The notes beneath the pieces are model-generated. The model saw nothing but the letters and a program-made list of their open reading frames with translations. It ran no database searches and had not been told where the DNA came from. Positions 24,828-34,987 of a DNA stretch of 64,000 nucleotides are shown in pieces; position 1 is the first letter of the stretch; each line of letters begins with the position of its first letter. The DNA comes from Microcoleus sp036705565 (lineage in GTDB: Bacteria > Cyanobacteriota > Cyanobacteriia > Cyanobacteriales > Microcoleaceae). Both the position numbers and the translations under genes were made by a program. Location of the stretch: the NCBI GenBank assembly GCA_036705565.1, contig JAUBUY010000020.1; one strand, given 5' to 3'.

Positions 24828-27800
24828 ATGCAAATTTCCTCTAATTCTTCTAAATTTAAGAACGGCGATCGCAATAAGGAAGACGGCTCATCTTTGTTAA
24901 AAAGCGAAGAAAAATATAAAAATTTAGTAGCTAATATTCCTGGTGCTGTCTACCGCTGTACCTGCGAGTATACGGACGAGGAGGAATTAACACGCACAAT
25001 GGCGTTTTTGAGCGAGGCTGTTCAAGAAATATCAGGCTATCCTTCTTCGGATTTTATCAACGATCGCGTCCGTTCTTTTGCCAGCATTATCCATCCTCAA
25101 GACCGCAAAAATGTGGATGCTACTGTCAAAAAAAGTGTAGAAACCAGAACTCCGTACATCCTTGAATACCGGATTTTCCGGGCTGACGGCGCTATTAGCT
25201 GGGTTTACGAAAAAGGCAAAGCTGTTTGCTGCGAGGCGGAAGAGGATAGAGGAAAACAAGAGGAACAAGGGGAAATTGAGGGTTTTTTGTCGGCTGTGGT
25301 TTCGCCGGTTTCGCCGATCGCAAATTCTCAGTGTCGGGTTGTTTATCTCGACGGAGTAATTTTGGATATTACGGAACGAAAGCGAGCTGAGGAAAACCTG
25401 CGAAACACTCAAGATTTTCTGAATGCGGTACTGCAAAATCTACCAATTAGCGTCTTTATTAAAGATGCTGTAGAGCAAAAATTTATTTATTGGAATACTG
25501 CTAGCGAAGAATTGTTTGGCTATTCCAGGGATGAAGTGATTTTAAACAATGCTGCTGACTTGTTGGAGTCAGTTCAGGCCAATTACTTGCAAGCACAAGA
25601 TTTAGAAGTGCTGGAAACTAGAAAAGGCGTAGATTTGCCCGAACAAACTATCGAACTTCCGCACCGAGGCAAGCGGATTTTGCACACAAAAAAAGTTCCT
25701 TTGTTTGACGAATCGGGCGCGCCTAAGTACATTTTGGGTATTGCTGAAGATATTACGGAAAGCAAAAAAACTGAAACAGAATTGTTGCGCTTGGCCATTG
25801 TGGCTCAAAAAACGCAAAATGGTGTGATTATTACTGATGCTCAAGGCTGCATTGAATGGGTGAATGAAGGATTTACTCGGATTAGTGGTTATGTGCTGGC
25901 AGAAATGCAGGGCAAAAAACCGGGTGATGTACTGCAAGGCGCTCAAACAGACCCGGTAACTATTGCTCAACTGCGATCTGCTTTGGCTGCGGGCCTGCCG
26001 TTTAATCAGGAAATCTACAATTACAGCAAGGATGGAAAGGGTTATTGGGTGGCGCTTTCGATCGCCCCAATTTATCAAGAAAATGGCGAACTAGAAGGTT
26101 TTATTGCGGTACAAACTGATATTACGGATCGCAAGCAAGCAGAGGCAACAGTCAGGGAGAGGGAGAATTATTACCGCTGCATTGTCGAGACGGCTTCGGA
26201 GGGCGTTTGGATGTTTGACAGCGAAAGTATCACGACTTTTGCTAACAGCATGATGGCCGAAATGCTGGGGTATACTGTGGAGGAAATGCTGGGGCGATCG
26301 CTATTTGAGTTTATCGACTGCGAGTCTAGGAAAATAGCAGAAAGTTACGTCCAGCGCCGGCGGCAAGGCATTCGCGAACGCCACGATTTTAAGTTTACTC
26401 GCAAAGACGGATCTCACTTGTGGGCGATCGTCTCGGCGACGCCGATGTTCGACGATGAGGGCGAATTTTCCGGGGTGTTGCGGATGATTACCGATATTAG
26501 CGATCGCAAACAAGCCGAAGCAGAATTGCGCCAAACTCTCCAAGAGTTGGAATTTGAAAAATTTGCTTTGGATCAATCGGCAATTGTCTCGAATACCGAC
26601 GAATTCGGAGCCATTACCTATGTCAACGATCAATTTTGCGAACTCTTTAAATATTCCCGAGAAGAACTGATTGGCAAAACCCACAGACTTGTCAATTCTG
26701 GCTATCACTCAGCCGATTTTTTCAAGGAGCTTTGGTCAACCATCCGCCAGGGAAAGGTTTGGCGAGGAGAAATGAAAAATCAAGCTAAAGATGGCACATT
26801 ATTCTGGTTGGATACTACCATTGTACCTTTCTTAAATACCAACGGCGAACCCCATCAATATGTAGCAATTCGTAAAGATATTACCGATCGCAAACACGCA
26901 GAAGAAGCGGTGCGACTTTCCGAAAGTCAATTGAGGGCTAAAAATCAAGAATTGGCAAAAGCCCTGCGGGATGTGCATAAAACTCAAAGCATGATGGTTC
27001 AAAATGAAAAAATGGTAAGTTTGGGGCAATTAGTCGCTGGCGTTGCTCACGAAATCAACAATCCAGTTAGCTTTATTTACGGCAACGTCATGCACGCTGA
27101 CGATTACTTTAAAGACTTGCTAAAAATGCTGCAACTTTACCAGCAGGAATACCCGCAACCAACATCGGCAATTCAACAAGAAATAAATGATGTTGATTTA
27201 AATTTTCTGCTCAAAGATTTGCCGAACCTCTTAAATTCGATGAAAATGGGAGCAGAGCGAATTCGTCAAATTGTGCTGTCACTGAAGAATTTTTCGCGAT
27301 TAGATGAAGCCGAACAAAAGCAGGTGGATATTCACGAAGGGATTGAAAGCACTTTGTTGATTTTGCAACACAGGTTGAAAGAAACGGCAGGGCATCCTAA
27401 AATTGTACTGATCAAAGAGTTCGGGAATTTGCCCCGCGTACAGTGTTATGCAGGACAGTTGAATCAGGTATTTATGAATATTATCGGCAATGCAATTGAT
27501 GCTTTGGAAGAGGCAATGGAGACTGGACAGTGGGCGCAGGGGGAACAGGCGCTTATTCCTTATTGTCCTTCGCCGACGCTGCGGATTTGTACGGAGGTAA
27601 AATATGAACAGGATGCTTTGATGCCACCCGATTCTGCTGTTTCTGATACTTCGATTCGGCATCCTTCTCATATTGTGATTAGGATTGCTGACAACGGCCC
27701 GGGGATTCCGATAGATGTTCACGAAAGGCTGTTCGATCCGTTTTTTACTACGAAAGAACCCGGTAAAGGTACTGGTTTGGGGCTGTCTATTAGCTATCAA

Positions 27801-27899
27801 ATTGTAGTGGAAAAGCACGGCGGGCAGCTTCATTGCGATTCTGCACCGGGTCAAGGTACGGAATTTGCGATCGAGATTCCTGTAGGGAATAGTCAGTAG
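24828..27899 (+). CDS. Cytosolic sensor histidine kinase with five PAS domains
   Basis: 1023 aa, no membrane helix. Five PAS/PAC units follow one another, each ending in the D-I-T-x-R/S-K linker: about 27-190, 191-315, 316-435, 436-565 and 566-700. A coiled coil leads to the H-box GVAHEINNP with H741. The ATPase domain has N-box FMNIIGNAIDAL, G1 IADNGPGIP and G2 GKGTGLGLSI. The first PAS contains a charged, low-complexity insert (EAEEDRGKQEEQGE). The stop codon lies at the edge of an AGTCAGT/AGTCAAC tandem repeat. No response regulator is adjacent, so signal and partner are unknown. Confidence 0.93.
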   Translation: MQISSNSSKFKNGDRNKEDGSSLLKSEEKYKNLVANIPGAVYRCTCEYTDEEELTRTMAFLSEAVQEISGYPSSDFINDRVRSFASIIHPQDRKNVDATVKKSVETRTPYILEYRIFRADGAISWVYEKGKAVCCEAEEDRGKQEEQGEIEGFLSAVVSPVSPIANSQCRVVYLDGVILDITERKRAEENLRNTQDFLNAVLQNLPISVFIKDAVEQKFIYWNTASEELFGYSRDEVILNNAADLLESVQANYLQAQDLEVLETRKGVDLPEQTIELPHRGKRILHTKKVPLFDESGAPKYILGIAEDITESKKTETELLRLAIVAQKTQNGVIITDAQGCIEWVNEGFTRISGYVLAEMQGKKPGDVLQGAQTDPVTIAQLRSALAAGLPFNQEIYNYSKDGKGYWVALSIAPIYQENGELEGFIAVQTDITDRKQAEATVRERENYYRCIVETASEGVWMFDSESITTFANSMMAEMLGYTVEEMLGRSLFEFIDCESRKIAESYVQRRRQGIRERHDFKFTRKDGSHLWAIVSATPMFDDEGEFSGVLRMITDISDRKQAEAELRQTLQELEFEKFALDQSAIVSNTDEFGAITYVNDQFCELFKYSREELIGKTHRLVNSGYHSADFFKELWSTIRQGKVWRGEMKNQAKDGTLFWLDTTIVPFLNTNGEPHQYVAIRKDITDRKHAEEAVRLSESQLRAKNQELAKALRDVHKTQSMMVQNEKMVSLGQLVAGVAHEINNPVSFIYGNVMHADDYFKDLLKMLQLYQQEYPQPTSAIQQEINDVDLNFLLKDLPNLLNSMKMGAERIRQIVLSLKNFSRLDEAEQKQVDIHEGIESTLLILQHRLKETAGHPKIVLIKEFGNLPRVQCYAGQLNQVFMNIIGNAIDALEEAMETGQWAQGEQALIPYCPSPTLRICTEVKYEQDALMPPDSAVSDTSIRHPSHIVIRIADNGPGIPIDVHERLFDPFFTTKEPGKGTGLGLSISYQIVVEKHGGQLHCDSAPGQGTEFAIEIPVGNSQ

Positions 27900-27939
27900 T
27901 CAGTAGTCAGTAGTCAACAGTCAACAGTCAACAGTCAAC
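27891..27939. repeat. STRR (AGTAGTC)n/(AACAGTC)n between kinase and DCC gene
   Basis: Seven-base units in tandem that include the kinase stop codon and reach to 3 bp before the next ATG (27942). Confidence 0.85.
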
Positions 27940-27941
27940 TA

Positions 27942-28364
27942 ATGAAATATAACGTAATTTACGACGGCAATTGCAATCTCTGCGTTACCTTGGTGCAGTT
28001 ACTAGAAAATTTAGATAAAGGCCAGAACTTTGAGTATATTTTTATGCAAGATTTAGAGCAATTAAATCGCTTTGGGATTACGTCTGAAGACTGCGAAATG
28101 GGGATGATTTTGATAGATAGCAACACCCCCGAACGACGCTGGCAGGGCAGCGATGCGGCGGAGGAAATCGGACGGATATTGCCTGCTGGCGAGGTTTTTG
28201 TGGCTGCTTATCGGGCAATGCCGGGGATGAAGTGGATGGGCGATCGCGTGTACGAACAAGTCCGCGATCACCGCTATACTTTGTTTGGCAAGCGATCGAC
28301 TACTTACAAATCTGTTTATCCAGTTGGCTGTAAGTCGATCGGCAATTGCGACAATCGGGACTAA
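27942..28364 (+). CDS. DCC-family thiol-disulfide-oxidoreductase-like protein (DUF393)
   Basis: 140 aa. The N-terminal YDGNCNLCV is the DxxCxxC signature that names the family, in a thioredoxin-like fold. Further family features are the mid-protein ILID and the Cys pair near the C-terminus (VGCKSIGNC). Redox function is assumed for the family, but substrates are unknown. The ATG lies directly after an STRR, with no clear ribosome-binding site. It is co-directional with the multi-PAS kinase 42 bp upstream. Confidence 0.88.
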   Translation: MKYNVIYDGNCNLCVTLVQLLENLDKGQNFEYIFMQDLEQLNRFGITSEDCEMGMILIDSNTPERRWQGSDAAEEIGRILPAGEVFVAAYRAMPGMKWMGDRVYEQVRDHRYTLFGKRSTTYKSVYPVGCKSIGNCDNRD

Positions 28365-28437
28365 TACCAAATCCACCTTCGTTTCCGTAGGGGCAATCCC
28401 CCCGTGGTTGCCCGATTTCAATCGCCGATTGACCTTC

Positions 28438-28476
28438 AATCTAAAATCTAAAATCTAAAATCTAAAATCTAAAATC
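28438..28476. repeat. STRR (AAAATCT)n
   Basis: Five to six 7-bp units, the same unit as upstream of argJ and of the Sua5-type gene. They lie between the convergent ends of the DCC gene and the 144-aa hypothetical gene, followed by a GATT tract that enters the latter's C-terminus. Confidence 0.85.
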
Positions 28477-28903
28477 GATTGATTGATTGATTAAACAAAT
28501 CAAAAATCTGCTGGCAAAAGTGTTTGAGTTTTTGCGCCGACTCCACCGCAGGTTCGGTTAGGCCGAGAAAATTCCAATTTTCCACAGTAGAAAAGTGCCA
28601 CTGCTGACCGCTATGATCGTAACCGGCGGCCTCAACTCCGATCGCCCGCCGATATCCTTCCACCGGATCTTGGTAAAATCGGATTTGAATCAAAATGCTG
28701 CGGCTTTGCAACAAGCGACTTCTACCGGGAAAATGGAAGCCAATGTCGATCGAATCTGGATCTACAAGTTCTCTGGTATCCTCGTCATTCATCCAAGGTT
28801 TCAAATCAACTTTTGCATCCGGGAATTCCGACTTGAATAAATTAACAACCGCAGCAATTTTGCTGGCAACTTCTATATTTTTGGCTTGTTCGGCAGCGTT
28901 CAC
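28469..28903 (-). CDS. Hypothetical protein, 144 aa
   Basis: The start is taken as GTG 28903 because AGGAG lies eight bases before it; a TTG six codons upstream has no such site. The sequence begins VNAAEQAKNIEVASKIAAVV and includes SEFPDAKVDLKPWMNDEDTRE, DIGFHFPGRSRLLQSRS and a C-terminal helical tail. It is soluble with mixed alpha/beta pattern. No family is recognised. The last residues (FNQSINRF) are encoded in the GATT repeat tract. Confidence 0.7.
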   Translation of the reverse strand: MNAAEQAKNIEVASKIAAVVNLFKSEFPDAKVDLKPWMNDEDTRELVDPDSIDIGFHFPGRSRLLQSRSILIQIRFYQDPVEGYRRAIGVEAAGYDHSGQQWHFSTVENWNFLGLTEPAVESAQKLKHFCQQIFDLFNQSINRF

Positions 28904-29057
28904 TCGAAAAACTCCTATCAAATATAGTTATTACATTTAGCTAATAATGTAACTGCATACTGCCGAATGTAGACTGCCAACAGCGGACTTTTTCAGAAAT
29001 AATTAGGCATTGACAAATTTTCATATATGTGTTATTCCGTTTTTAGCCGAGTCTCGC

Positions 29058-29132
29058 TCCCCCTAAATCCCCCTTAAAAAGGGGACTTTGAGCAGGCTCT
29101 TATCCTCCCCTTATTAAGGGGGGTTAGGGGGG
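29058..29132. repeat. Palindromic 'CCCCCTAAATCCCCCTT' repeat
   Basis: CCCCCTAAATCCCCCTTA on the left is complementary, with few mismatches, to TTAAGGGGGGTTAGGGGG on the right, and a CTTTTTAAGGGG-type inner arm lies between. Related copies are at 38853-38886 and inside prmC (60381-60477). Confidence 0.8.
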
Positions 29133-29169
29133 ATATCCGGGTTTTAAAACACGCCATAGTTCCATGATT

Positions 29170-32100
29170 TTAATTCAAAGGAAGGGCGATCGCAAATTCC
29201 GAACCTTCTCCCAGCACCGATTCGCAAGTTAGTTTACCGCCGTGGGTTTCTTCGACAATTTGCCTGCTGATAGACAACCCCAAACCCGTACCTTTTCCTA
29301 CTCCTTTGGTAGTAAATAAATGGTCAAATATTTTCGACTTGATCTCCGATGACATCCCTTTACCGTTATCTTTGATTTTAATCACCACGCTGTTGTTATC
29401 CTCCGAGAGATGAGTGATAATGGCGATCGTATTCGGTAAAGCTTCAATTTCAGCGTAAGTGCGACCCTGATTGAATTCGTCAAAACACTCGATCGCATTT
29501 GCCAGCAAATTCATAAATACCTGATTCAGTTGCCCAAAATAACATTTAACTGACGGGATATCTCCGTATTCTTTGATAATTTTAATCGCGGGGCGAGTAT
29601 CTTTAGCTTTCAGACGATACTGTAAAATCATCAAAGTGCTGTCGATCCCCTCATGAATATTTGCTGACACTTTATTCGCACTGTCAGCGCGAGAAAAAGT
29701 CCGCAAAGACTTGCTAATATTGCGGATGCGCTCTGTACCTGATTTCATAGATAAAAGCATTTTCGGCAAATCTTCAATCAAATATTCTAAATCAATCTCT
29801 GATGCTTTATCCTGTAATTCATCTCCAGGATTAGGAAATTTTTCTTGGTAAAGTTGTAAGCAATCAATCAAATCTAAGCTAGCCTCAGCAGCAGCATCAA
29901 GATTGCCCGCAATAAAACCAAGCGGATTGTTAATTTCGTGAGCAACCCCTGCAATTAAGTTGCCTAGAGCAGACATTTTTTCGCTTTGAATCAGTTGCAG
30001 TTGCGCCTGTTGCAATTCATTGAAAGATTTTTCTAACTGTTGAGATTTTTCTTTCTCCCGCGCGTACAAACCAGCATTTTCTACAGCAATAGCAACTTGA
30101 GAAATTAACACTTTGAATACTTCAACTCTCTCTGCTGTAAAAGCTCCTACTGTCAAAGCATTTTCTAAATAAATGATTCCGCGCCGCTGAGATTGATAAA
30201 TAATCGGCAAACAGAGAATTGATTTGGGTTGATATTTCTGAATGTAGGCATCTACGTTAAAAGGTTCCGCGACAGTCGCATTGTCTAAAACTAGATGCTT
30301 TTGACTGCGGTGTACGTAATTAATCACAGACAGGGGAACATCTTGACTATTTTCTACGGGAATAGAGGGTAAGAGTGTCACTTTATCCTCCGCGAAACTT
30401 CCAGTAGCTTCTATGCAGAGGTTCTCGTTTTTCACCAGCAGCAGCACTACTTTTTGAGCCGCTGCATTTTCTAAAATAATTTTGATTAATTTGGTCAACA
30501 ATTTTTCTAGAACAATTTCACCATTAATGGCTTGCGCCGACTTAATAAAAGTAGCTAAGTCTAATAAATCGCCTAAACTACTACTGGTAGTATTTCCCGT
30601 GGTAGTGCGGGTGACATCGAGGGTTGGGGTTGGAATTGTGCGCGTCTGTGCTGCTAAGAAAGGATGTGTTGATTCTAAGTGTTTAACTTTAGCGATGGCT
30701 CCCCAATGGATATATCCATAATAGGCTTTAGTCAGATATGCTTGAGAAACTATCTCTTTACCCAAAGATTGATAAAATTCTCCTGCTAATTCATAGGCTA
30801 ATGCTTCCTCTTGAATGTAACCGTTTTTTGCGGCTCCCTCAATTGCGCGATCGTACAAATCCATTGCTTCAGTATTTTGCCCCAACACTCGCGCTTTTTC
30901 CGCTGCAACCAAGTCGTATTTGTGTTGATAATTCATCGGAGCATGAACTGCCCATTTTTTCATTTTCTTTTGGTTTTGCAACACTTTTGCCAAATATTGC
31001 TTTTGTTCCTCTTTGCCAGTTGCTGGATACAAAGCTATCATACTGAGAGATGAGTAAAAATTATTCAGAGCAACCACATCGAATCCGGCTACAGACTCCT
31101 CATGTTTCTCAAATAACCTTGAATTTTCTAAAGCTTGAGCGTAGTTTTTGAATATAAAATTAAGCTGAGTTTTGGCATGATAAACCAAACCCACTAAAAA
31201 AAAGTTTTTAGATTCTATTAAAATGGGGAGCGTTTTGACTTCATTAAATCTCTCACCGACTAAATGACAGGGCTCGACAGCTTGACCGCGCAAATTGAGC
31301 GCTGTCTGCCTGCCTATACTTATATACTGTACAGCCATTTCAAGTTGAGATTGCTGCATTAGTTTCATATATTTACCAGTTTCCTGCTCCACCAAATCAA
31401 GAGGCTCTCCTATCGACAGTTGGTTTAAGCAATATGCACCTATAGCATAACCAGCAAATTCCAAATCTCCAGTTTCCATCCCATTTTTAAAACCTTCTTT
31501 TAGATCGCCTAATCCTGACTTGAGAGTGGCTTTCCAGTGGTGAATAAAAGAACCAAATGTTGCATAAACTCTACTTTTGATTGAACGGGAGGGAAATTTG
31601 TCTAACAGCCTAATTGCTAGTTGACCGAATTGGTATGCCAAACTAATGTCCCCTAGCTTGCACATAACTACGCCATAATAAACGTAGGCAATACTTGCAT
31701 AAGGCGAATTACCGTATTTAATACACAGCTTGACCATCCTAAATGCCAGCAGCGGTATCAGTGGGGGTTTTGCCTGAATAGCACTGCTGAGAATCCCTGA
31801 TAAAATCCGCATGGCTGCTTGTTTTTCGGGATCGATCATTTCTGGCAAGTTAGCTAAATCCTCAATTCGTTTCAATCCCAAGCTCAGTTTGGTATTACTC
31901 AGTCCCGCCATAATATGTAGCGCGTGGGGATTTTGAGGAAAAGAAATGCCTAATAGTTTCAGCACTTCCAGTCCTGTATTTAGTGCTTCTACCACTCTAT
32001 TTTGAGCGTTATAAGACTGGATTTGAAGTTCATAAACATTCACTTTGTCCAGTAATATTTTAGCTTTTTGCAGTACAATATCAACCAGCTTTTTTGAATC

Positions 32101-34686
32101 TTCATAGTGGACATTTAAGTATTCAGCTTCGGCTGTTGACTCGTAGATTTCTAACGTTAAGTCATAGTGACATTGCCAAGAATCTGCCGGCAATAATTCC
32201 ATAGCAACCCGCAAATACCTAACAGCCGCTTCATAGGCAGCAGCCGCTTTGGCTTTGCGTCCAGCAGTTAAATTTAATTGTGCCAACTGAGTTTTTTCTG
32301 ATTGTTGGCTAATCGTGTCAATTCCAACATTCAATTGATTGACAATATCAAAGATGTTTTCTTCTAGCTTGTCTGGTGGAGTATTCTGTAACAGTAGTTG
32401 ACCGATTTTTAAATGGGTTAATTGCTTTTGGTCTTCGGGAATGAGCGAATATGCGGCTTGCTGAACGCGATCGTGCAAAAATTTGTAACTAACCCGCGAA
32501 GTGTCTAACTTGAGGTTGATTGATTCGGCTCGATCGAAAACTAAAGGAATGCGATAGGCATCACTCAATGGCAGAATTAACCCGGATTGTAAAGCTGAAT
32601 AAAGTTCAGTTGCTGTAGTATTAGCTGACTTTTCGCTAACAAGTGACAGCACATCTAGAGCAAATTTATCTCCCACGCAAGCTGCTAGCTTCAACACTTC
32701 TTGCGTGGGTTCGGGTAGCTTTTTAATGCGAGAAGCTACCAGTTCCACTACACTTTTATCGGTGATTCCAATGGCTTGGATTTCATCGATACTCCAATAC
32801 CAGCCCGTTTGACTTCCCTCATTTGTAATCTGATTAAATTCAAATCTTAAAAGAGAGTCTTGATAAAGTGCTTGGAGTAATTGGGTCAAGAAAAAAGGAT
32901 TGCCACCCGTTTTATTCCAGATTAAATCGGCTATATTTGTTACTTTTTCTGTGCAAGTGTTAAGTGTTTCAGTGACTAATTCCGTCACATTTGCTAAATC
33001 AAGCGGTTGCAACACGATATTGTTGACTATTGTACCAGTTTTTTCAAGTTCTTCTACGGTCTGAATTAAGGGGTGGGTCGGACTAACTTCATTGTCTCGA
33101 TAGGCACCGATTAGCAGCAAATATTCCTGGTCAGGGTCAGTTATTAGTATTTGCATCAACTTTAATGTTGCTGAATCTGCCCACTGCAAATCGTCTAAAA
33201 AGATAACTAGGGGGTGTTCTTTTTGGGCGAAAACGCGAATAAATTCTTTGAATACCCGATTGAATCGATTTTGGGATTCTATAGGGGCGAGTTCTGGGAC
33301 TTCTGGCTGTTTGCCGATGATTAATTCAACTTTGGGAATTACGTCGGCAATTACTTGGCCCTCTGTTCCCACTGCTGTTAAAATTTTAGTGCGCCATATT
33401 TCTAATGAAAGTGCACTTTCGGTTAGCAATTGCCGCAGCAAGGAGTTAAATGCTTGGATTAATGAGGCATAAGGAATGTTGCGTTTTAATTGGTCAAATT
33501 TGCCGCTGATGAAGTAACCTTTTGACCTGGTAATTGGTTTGCTAATTTCGTTGACTACGGCGGATTTACCGATGCCTGAGTATCCTGATACTAGCATTAA
33601 TTCGCTTTGGCAATGGGCGAATTTTTCTGTATTTTGGTTTGGTGGAAAAGATGGGGCTGAAAGAGTTTCTGCATTGGGGCGGGCGGGTTTTTCTGTATTT
33701 AGGTTGGGTGGCAAAGATTTGGGTGATCCCGACCCTACACGTTCAAATGCTGCTAATAGTTCGTTGACTTGTTGTTCTCTACCGTACAATTTTTGGGGGA
33801 TCAACAACTGGCTGAGAATATCTAAGCGTCCGGGGATGAATTCGGTAATTTGTCCGGTGGCTTCTAACTGATGCAAAGAAATTTCTAAGTCTGCTAACAA
33901 TCCGGTCGCACTTTGATATCTATCTTCGGCATTTTTGGCTATCAATTTCATCACTATCTCTGAAAGGGCGACAGGTATTTGTGAATTGATTTGATGGGGA
34001 TATATTGGTTGAACGGCGATGTGGCTGTAAACTATTTCTAAGGGGTCGTTGCTGCCGAAAGGCAATTTCCCAGTCAGCATTTCATAGAATGTGATACCAA
34101 GGGAATAAAAGTCTGTGCGGTAGTCGAGGGTGCGGTTCATTCTCCCGGTTTGTTCGGGTGACATATAGGCTAAGGTGCCTTCGACTGAGTTGGGGTTGTT
34201 AAATTGCGGGTTTTCTTTGTTGAGTTGTGTAGCAATGCCGAAGTCGGTTAGTTTTACTTGTTTTGTTTGCGAGTTAATTATGATGTTGCTGGGTTTGATG
34301 TCTTTGTGAATAATGTGGTGAAAATGCAGGTATTGTAAGGCTTTGACTATTTGGAGGGCGATGTTTAATTTTGCTTGCAGACTCAAGGTTTCTATTTCCA
34401 GCAGTTGGGCGAGGGATTCGCCGCCAAAGTCTTCTAAAACGATTCCTAATCGGTGGTCAAATGTTTCGATCCTGATGGCTTTGACGATTTGTTCGCTGTC
34501 TAAATTTTGGCTGATTTGATATTCGTGTTTGAGCCTGGTAATGGCTTCGAGGGTGGGATATTCGGCTTTGAGGACTTTCAGAATTACTGGGGGCGAGTCT
34601 GTCGGTTTTTGTCCGCGATAGATTATTGTTTCAACGCCTTCGTGCAGAGTAGAAATTATTTGGTATTCTGATAAGGTTAACATCAC
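29170..34686 (-). CDS. Giant Ser/Thr protein kinase - ATPase - GAF - histidine kinase fusion
   Basis: 1838 aa. Order: Ser/Thr kinase domain (~8-270) with K37, HKDIKPSN (D129), DFG 148-150 and the activation segment SPEQTGRMNRTLDYRTDFYS; AAA/STAND-type ATPase (~300-700) with Walker A GYSGIGKS (K374) and Walker B-like FLDDLQW; a long helical TPR-like region (~750-1430); a GAF domain (~1460-1610); and a histidine kinase with H1583 in VAHEINNP, N-box FMNLLANAIE, KDNGKGM and GKGTGLGLSIS. All catalytic motifs look intact; the kinase has HKD rather than HRD. This is the HstK-type architecture of filamentous cyanobacteria, thought to link Ser/Thr and His phosphorylation. Signal and partner unknown; no response regulator nearby. 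Confidence 0.93.
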   Translation of the reverse strand: MMLTLSEYQIISTLHEGVETIIYRGQKPTDSPPVILKVLKAEYPTLEAITRLKHEYQISQNLDSEQIVKAIRIETFDHRLGIVLEDFGGESLAQLLEIETLSLQAKLNIALQIVKALQYLHFHHIIHKDIKPSNIIINSQTKQVKLTDFGIATQLNKENPQFNNPNSVEGTLAYMSPEQTGRMNRTLDYRTDFYSLGITFYEMLTGKLPFGSNDPLEIVYSHIAVQPIYPHQINSQIPVALSEIVMKLIAKNAEDRYQSATGLLADLEISLHQLEATGQITEFIPGRLDILSQLLIPQKLYGREQQVNELLAAFERVGSGSPKSLPPNLNTEKPARPNAETLSAPSFPPNQNTEKFAHCQSELMLVSGYSGIGKSAVVNEISKPITRSKGYFISGKFDQLKRNIPYASLIQAFNSLLRQLLTESALSLEIWRTKILTAVGTEGQVIADVIPKVELIIGKQPEVPELAPIESQNRFNRVFKEFIRVFAQKEHPLVIFLDDLQWADSATLKLMQILITDPDQEYLLLIGAYRDNEVSPTHPLIQTVEELEKTGTIVNNIVLQPLDLANVTELVTETLNTCTEKVTNIADLIWNKTGGNPFFLTQLLQALYQDSLLRFEFNQITNEGSQTGWYWSIDEIQAIGITDKSVVELVASRIKKLPEPTQEVLKLAACVGDKFALDVLSLVSEKSANTTATELYSALQSGLILPLSDAYRIPLVFDRAESINLKLDTSRVSYKFLHDRVQQAAYSLIPEDQKQLTHLKIGQLLLQNTPPDKLEENIFDIVNQLNVGIDTISQQSEKTQLAQLNLTAGRKAKAAAAYEAAVRYLRVAMELLPADSWQCHYDLTLEIYESTAEAEYLNVHYEDSKKLVDIVLQKAKILLDKVNVYELQIQSYNAQNRVVEALNTGLEVLKLLGISFPQNPHALHIMAGLSNTKLSLGLKRIEDLANLPEMIDPEKQAAMRILSGILSSAIQAKPPLIPLLAFRMVKLCIKYGNSPYASIAYVYYGVVMCKLGDISLAYQFGQLAIRLLDKFPSRSIKSRVYATFGSFIHHWKATLKSGLGDLKEGFKNGMETGDLEFAGYAIGAYCLNQLSIGEPLDLVEQETGKYMKLMQQSQLEMAVQYISIGRQTALNLRGQAVEPCHLVGERFNEVKTLPILIESKNFFLVGLVYHAKTQLNFIFKNYAQALENSRLFEKHEESVAGFDVVALNNFYSSLSMIALYPATGKEEQKQYLAKVLQNQKKMKKWAVHAPMNYQHKYDLVAAEKARVLGQNTEAMDLYDRAIEGAAKNGYIQEEALAYELAGEFYQSLGKEIVSQAYLTKAYYGYIHWGAIAKVKHLESTHPFLAAQTRTIPTPTLDVTRTTTGNTTSSSLGDLLDLATFIKSAQAINGEIVLEKLLTKLIKIILENAAAQKVVLLLVKNENLCIEATGSFAEDKVTLLPSIPVENSQDVPLSVINYVHRSQKHLVLDNATVAEPFNVDAYIQKYQPKSILCLPIIYQSQRRGIIYLENALTVGAFTAERVEVFKVLISQVAIAVENAGLYAREKEKSQQLEKSFNELQQAQLQLIQSEKMSALGNLIAGVAHEINNPLGFIAGNLDAAAEASLDLIDCLQLYQEKFPNPGDELQDKASEIDLEYLIEDLPKMLLSMKSGTERIRNISKSLRTFSRADSANKVSANIHEGIDSTLMILQYRLKAKDTRPAIKIIKEYGDIPSVKCYFGQLNQVFMNLLANAIECFDEFNQGRTYAEIEALPNTIAIITHLSEDNNSVVIKIKDNGKGMSSEIKSKIFDHLFTTKGVGKGTGLGLSISRQIVEETHGGKLTCESVLGEGSEFAIALPLN

Positions 34687-34902
34687 TTAAGTTATAAATT
34701 ACAGGACATAATTGGGATTAGATTAACACTACTTAATCTAGATTTGGTGTGATTCCGATCGTGTATTTGGCGATTTCCCATCACACGGAATATACAAGAA
34801 GTGACAATGTGGGCTTGGTCGTTGGTGTCAACAAACATCTTAAATGTAATATTGGTCTTGTGTGTGAGTCCCGGATGTTTTCGCGGCACCGTTTTTCAGG
34901 GG

Positions 34903-34969
34903 GATGGGAGCGATCGCACGCAGGCCTCAAACAGGAGGAGATGGGAGCGATCGCACGCAGGCCTCAAAC
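34903..34969. repeat. Two 30-bp direct repeats with HIP1 sites
   Basis: GATGGGAGCGATCGCACGCA plus the following ten bases (GGCCTCAAAC) occur at 34903-34932 and again at 34940-34969. Each contains a perfect GCGATCGC octamer. They lie between the giant kinase gene and the GAF protein gene (34687-34987), which holds no other feature. Confidence 0.8.
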
Positions 34970-34987
34970 GGGCAATTGAACGGGTTA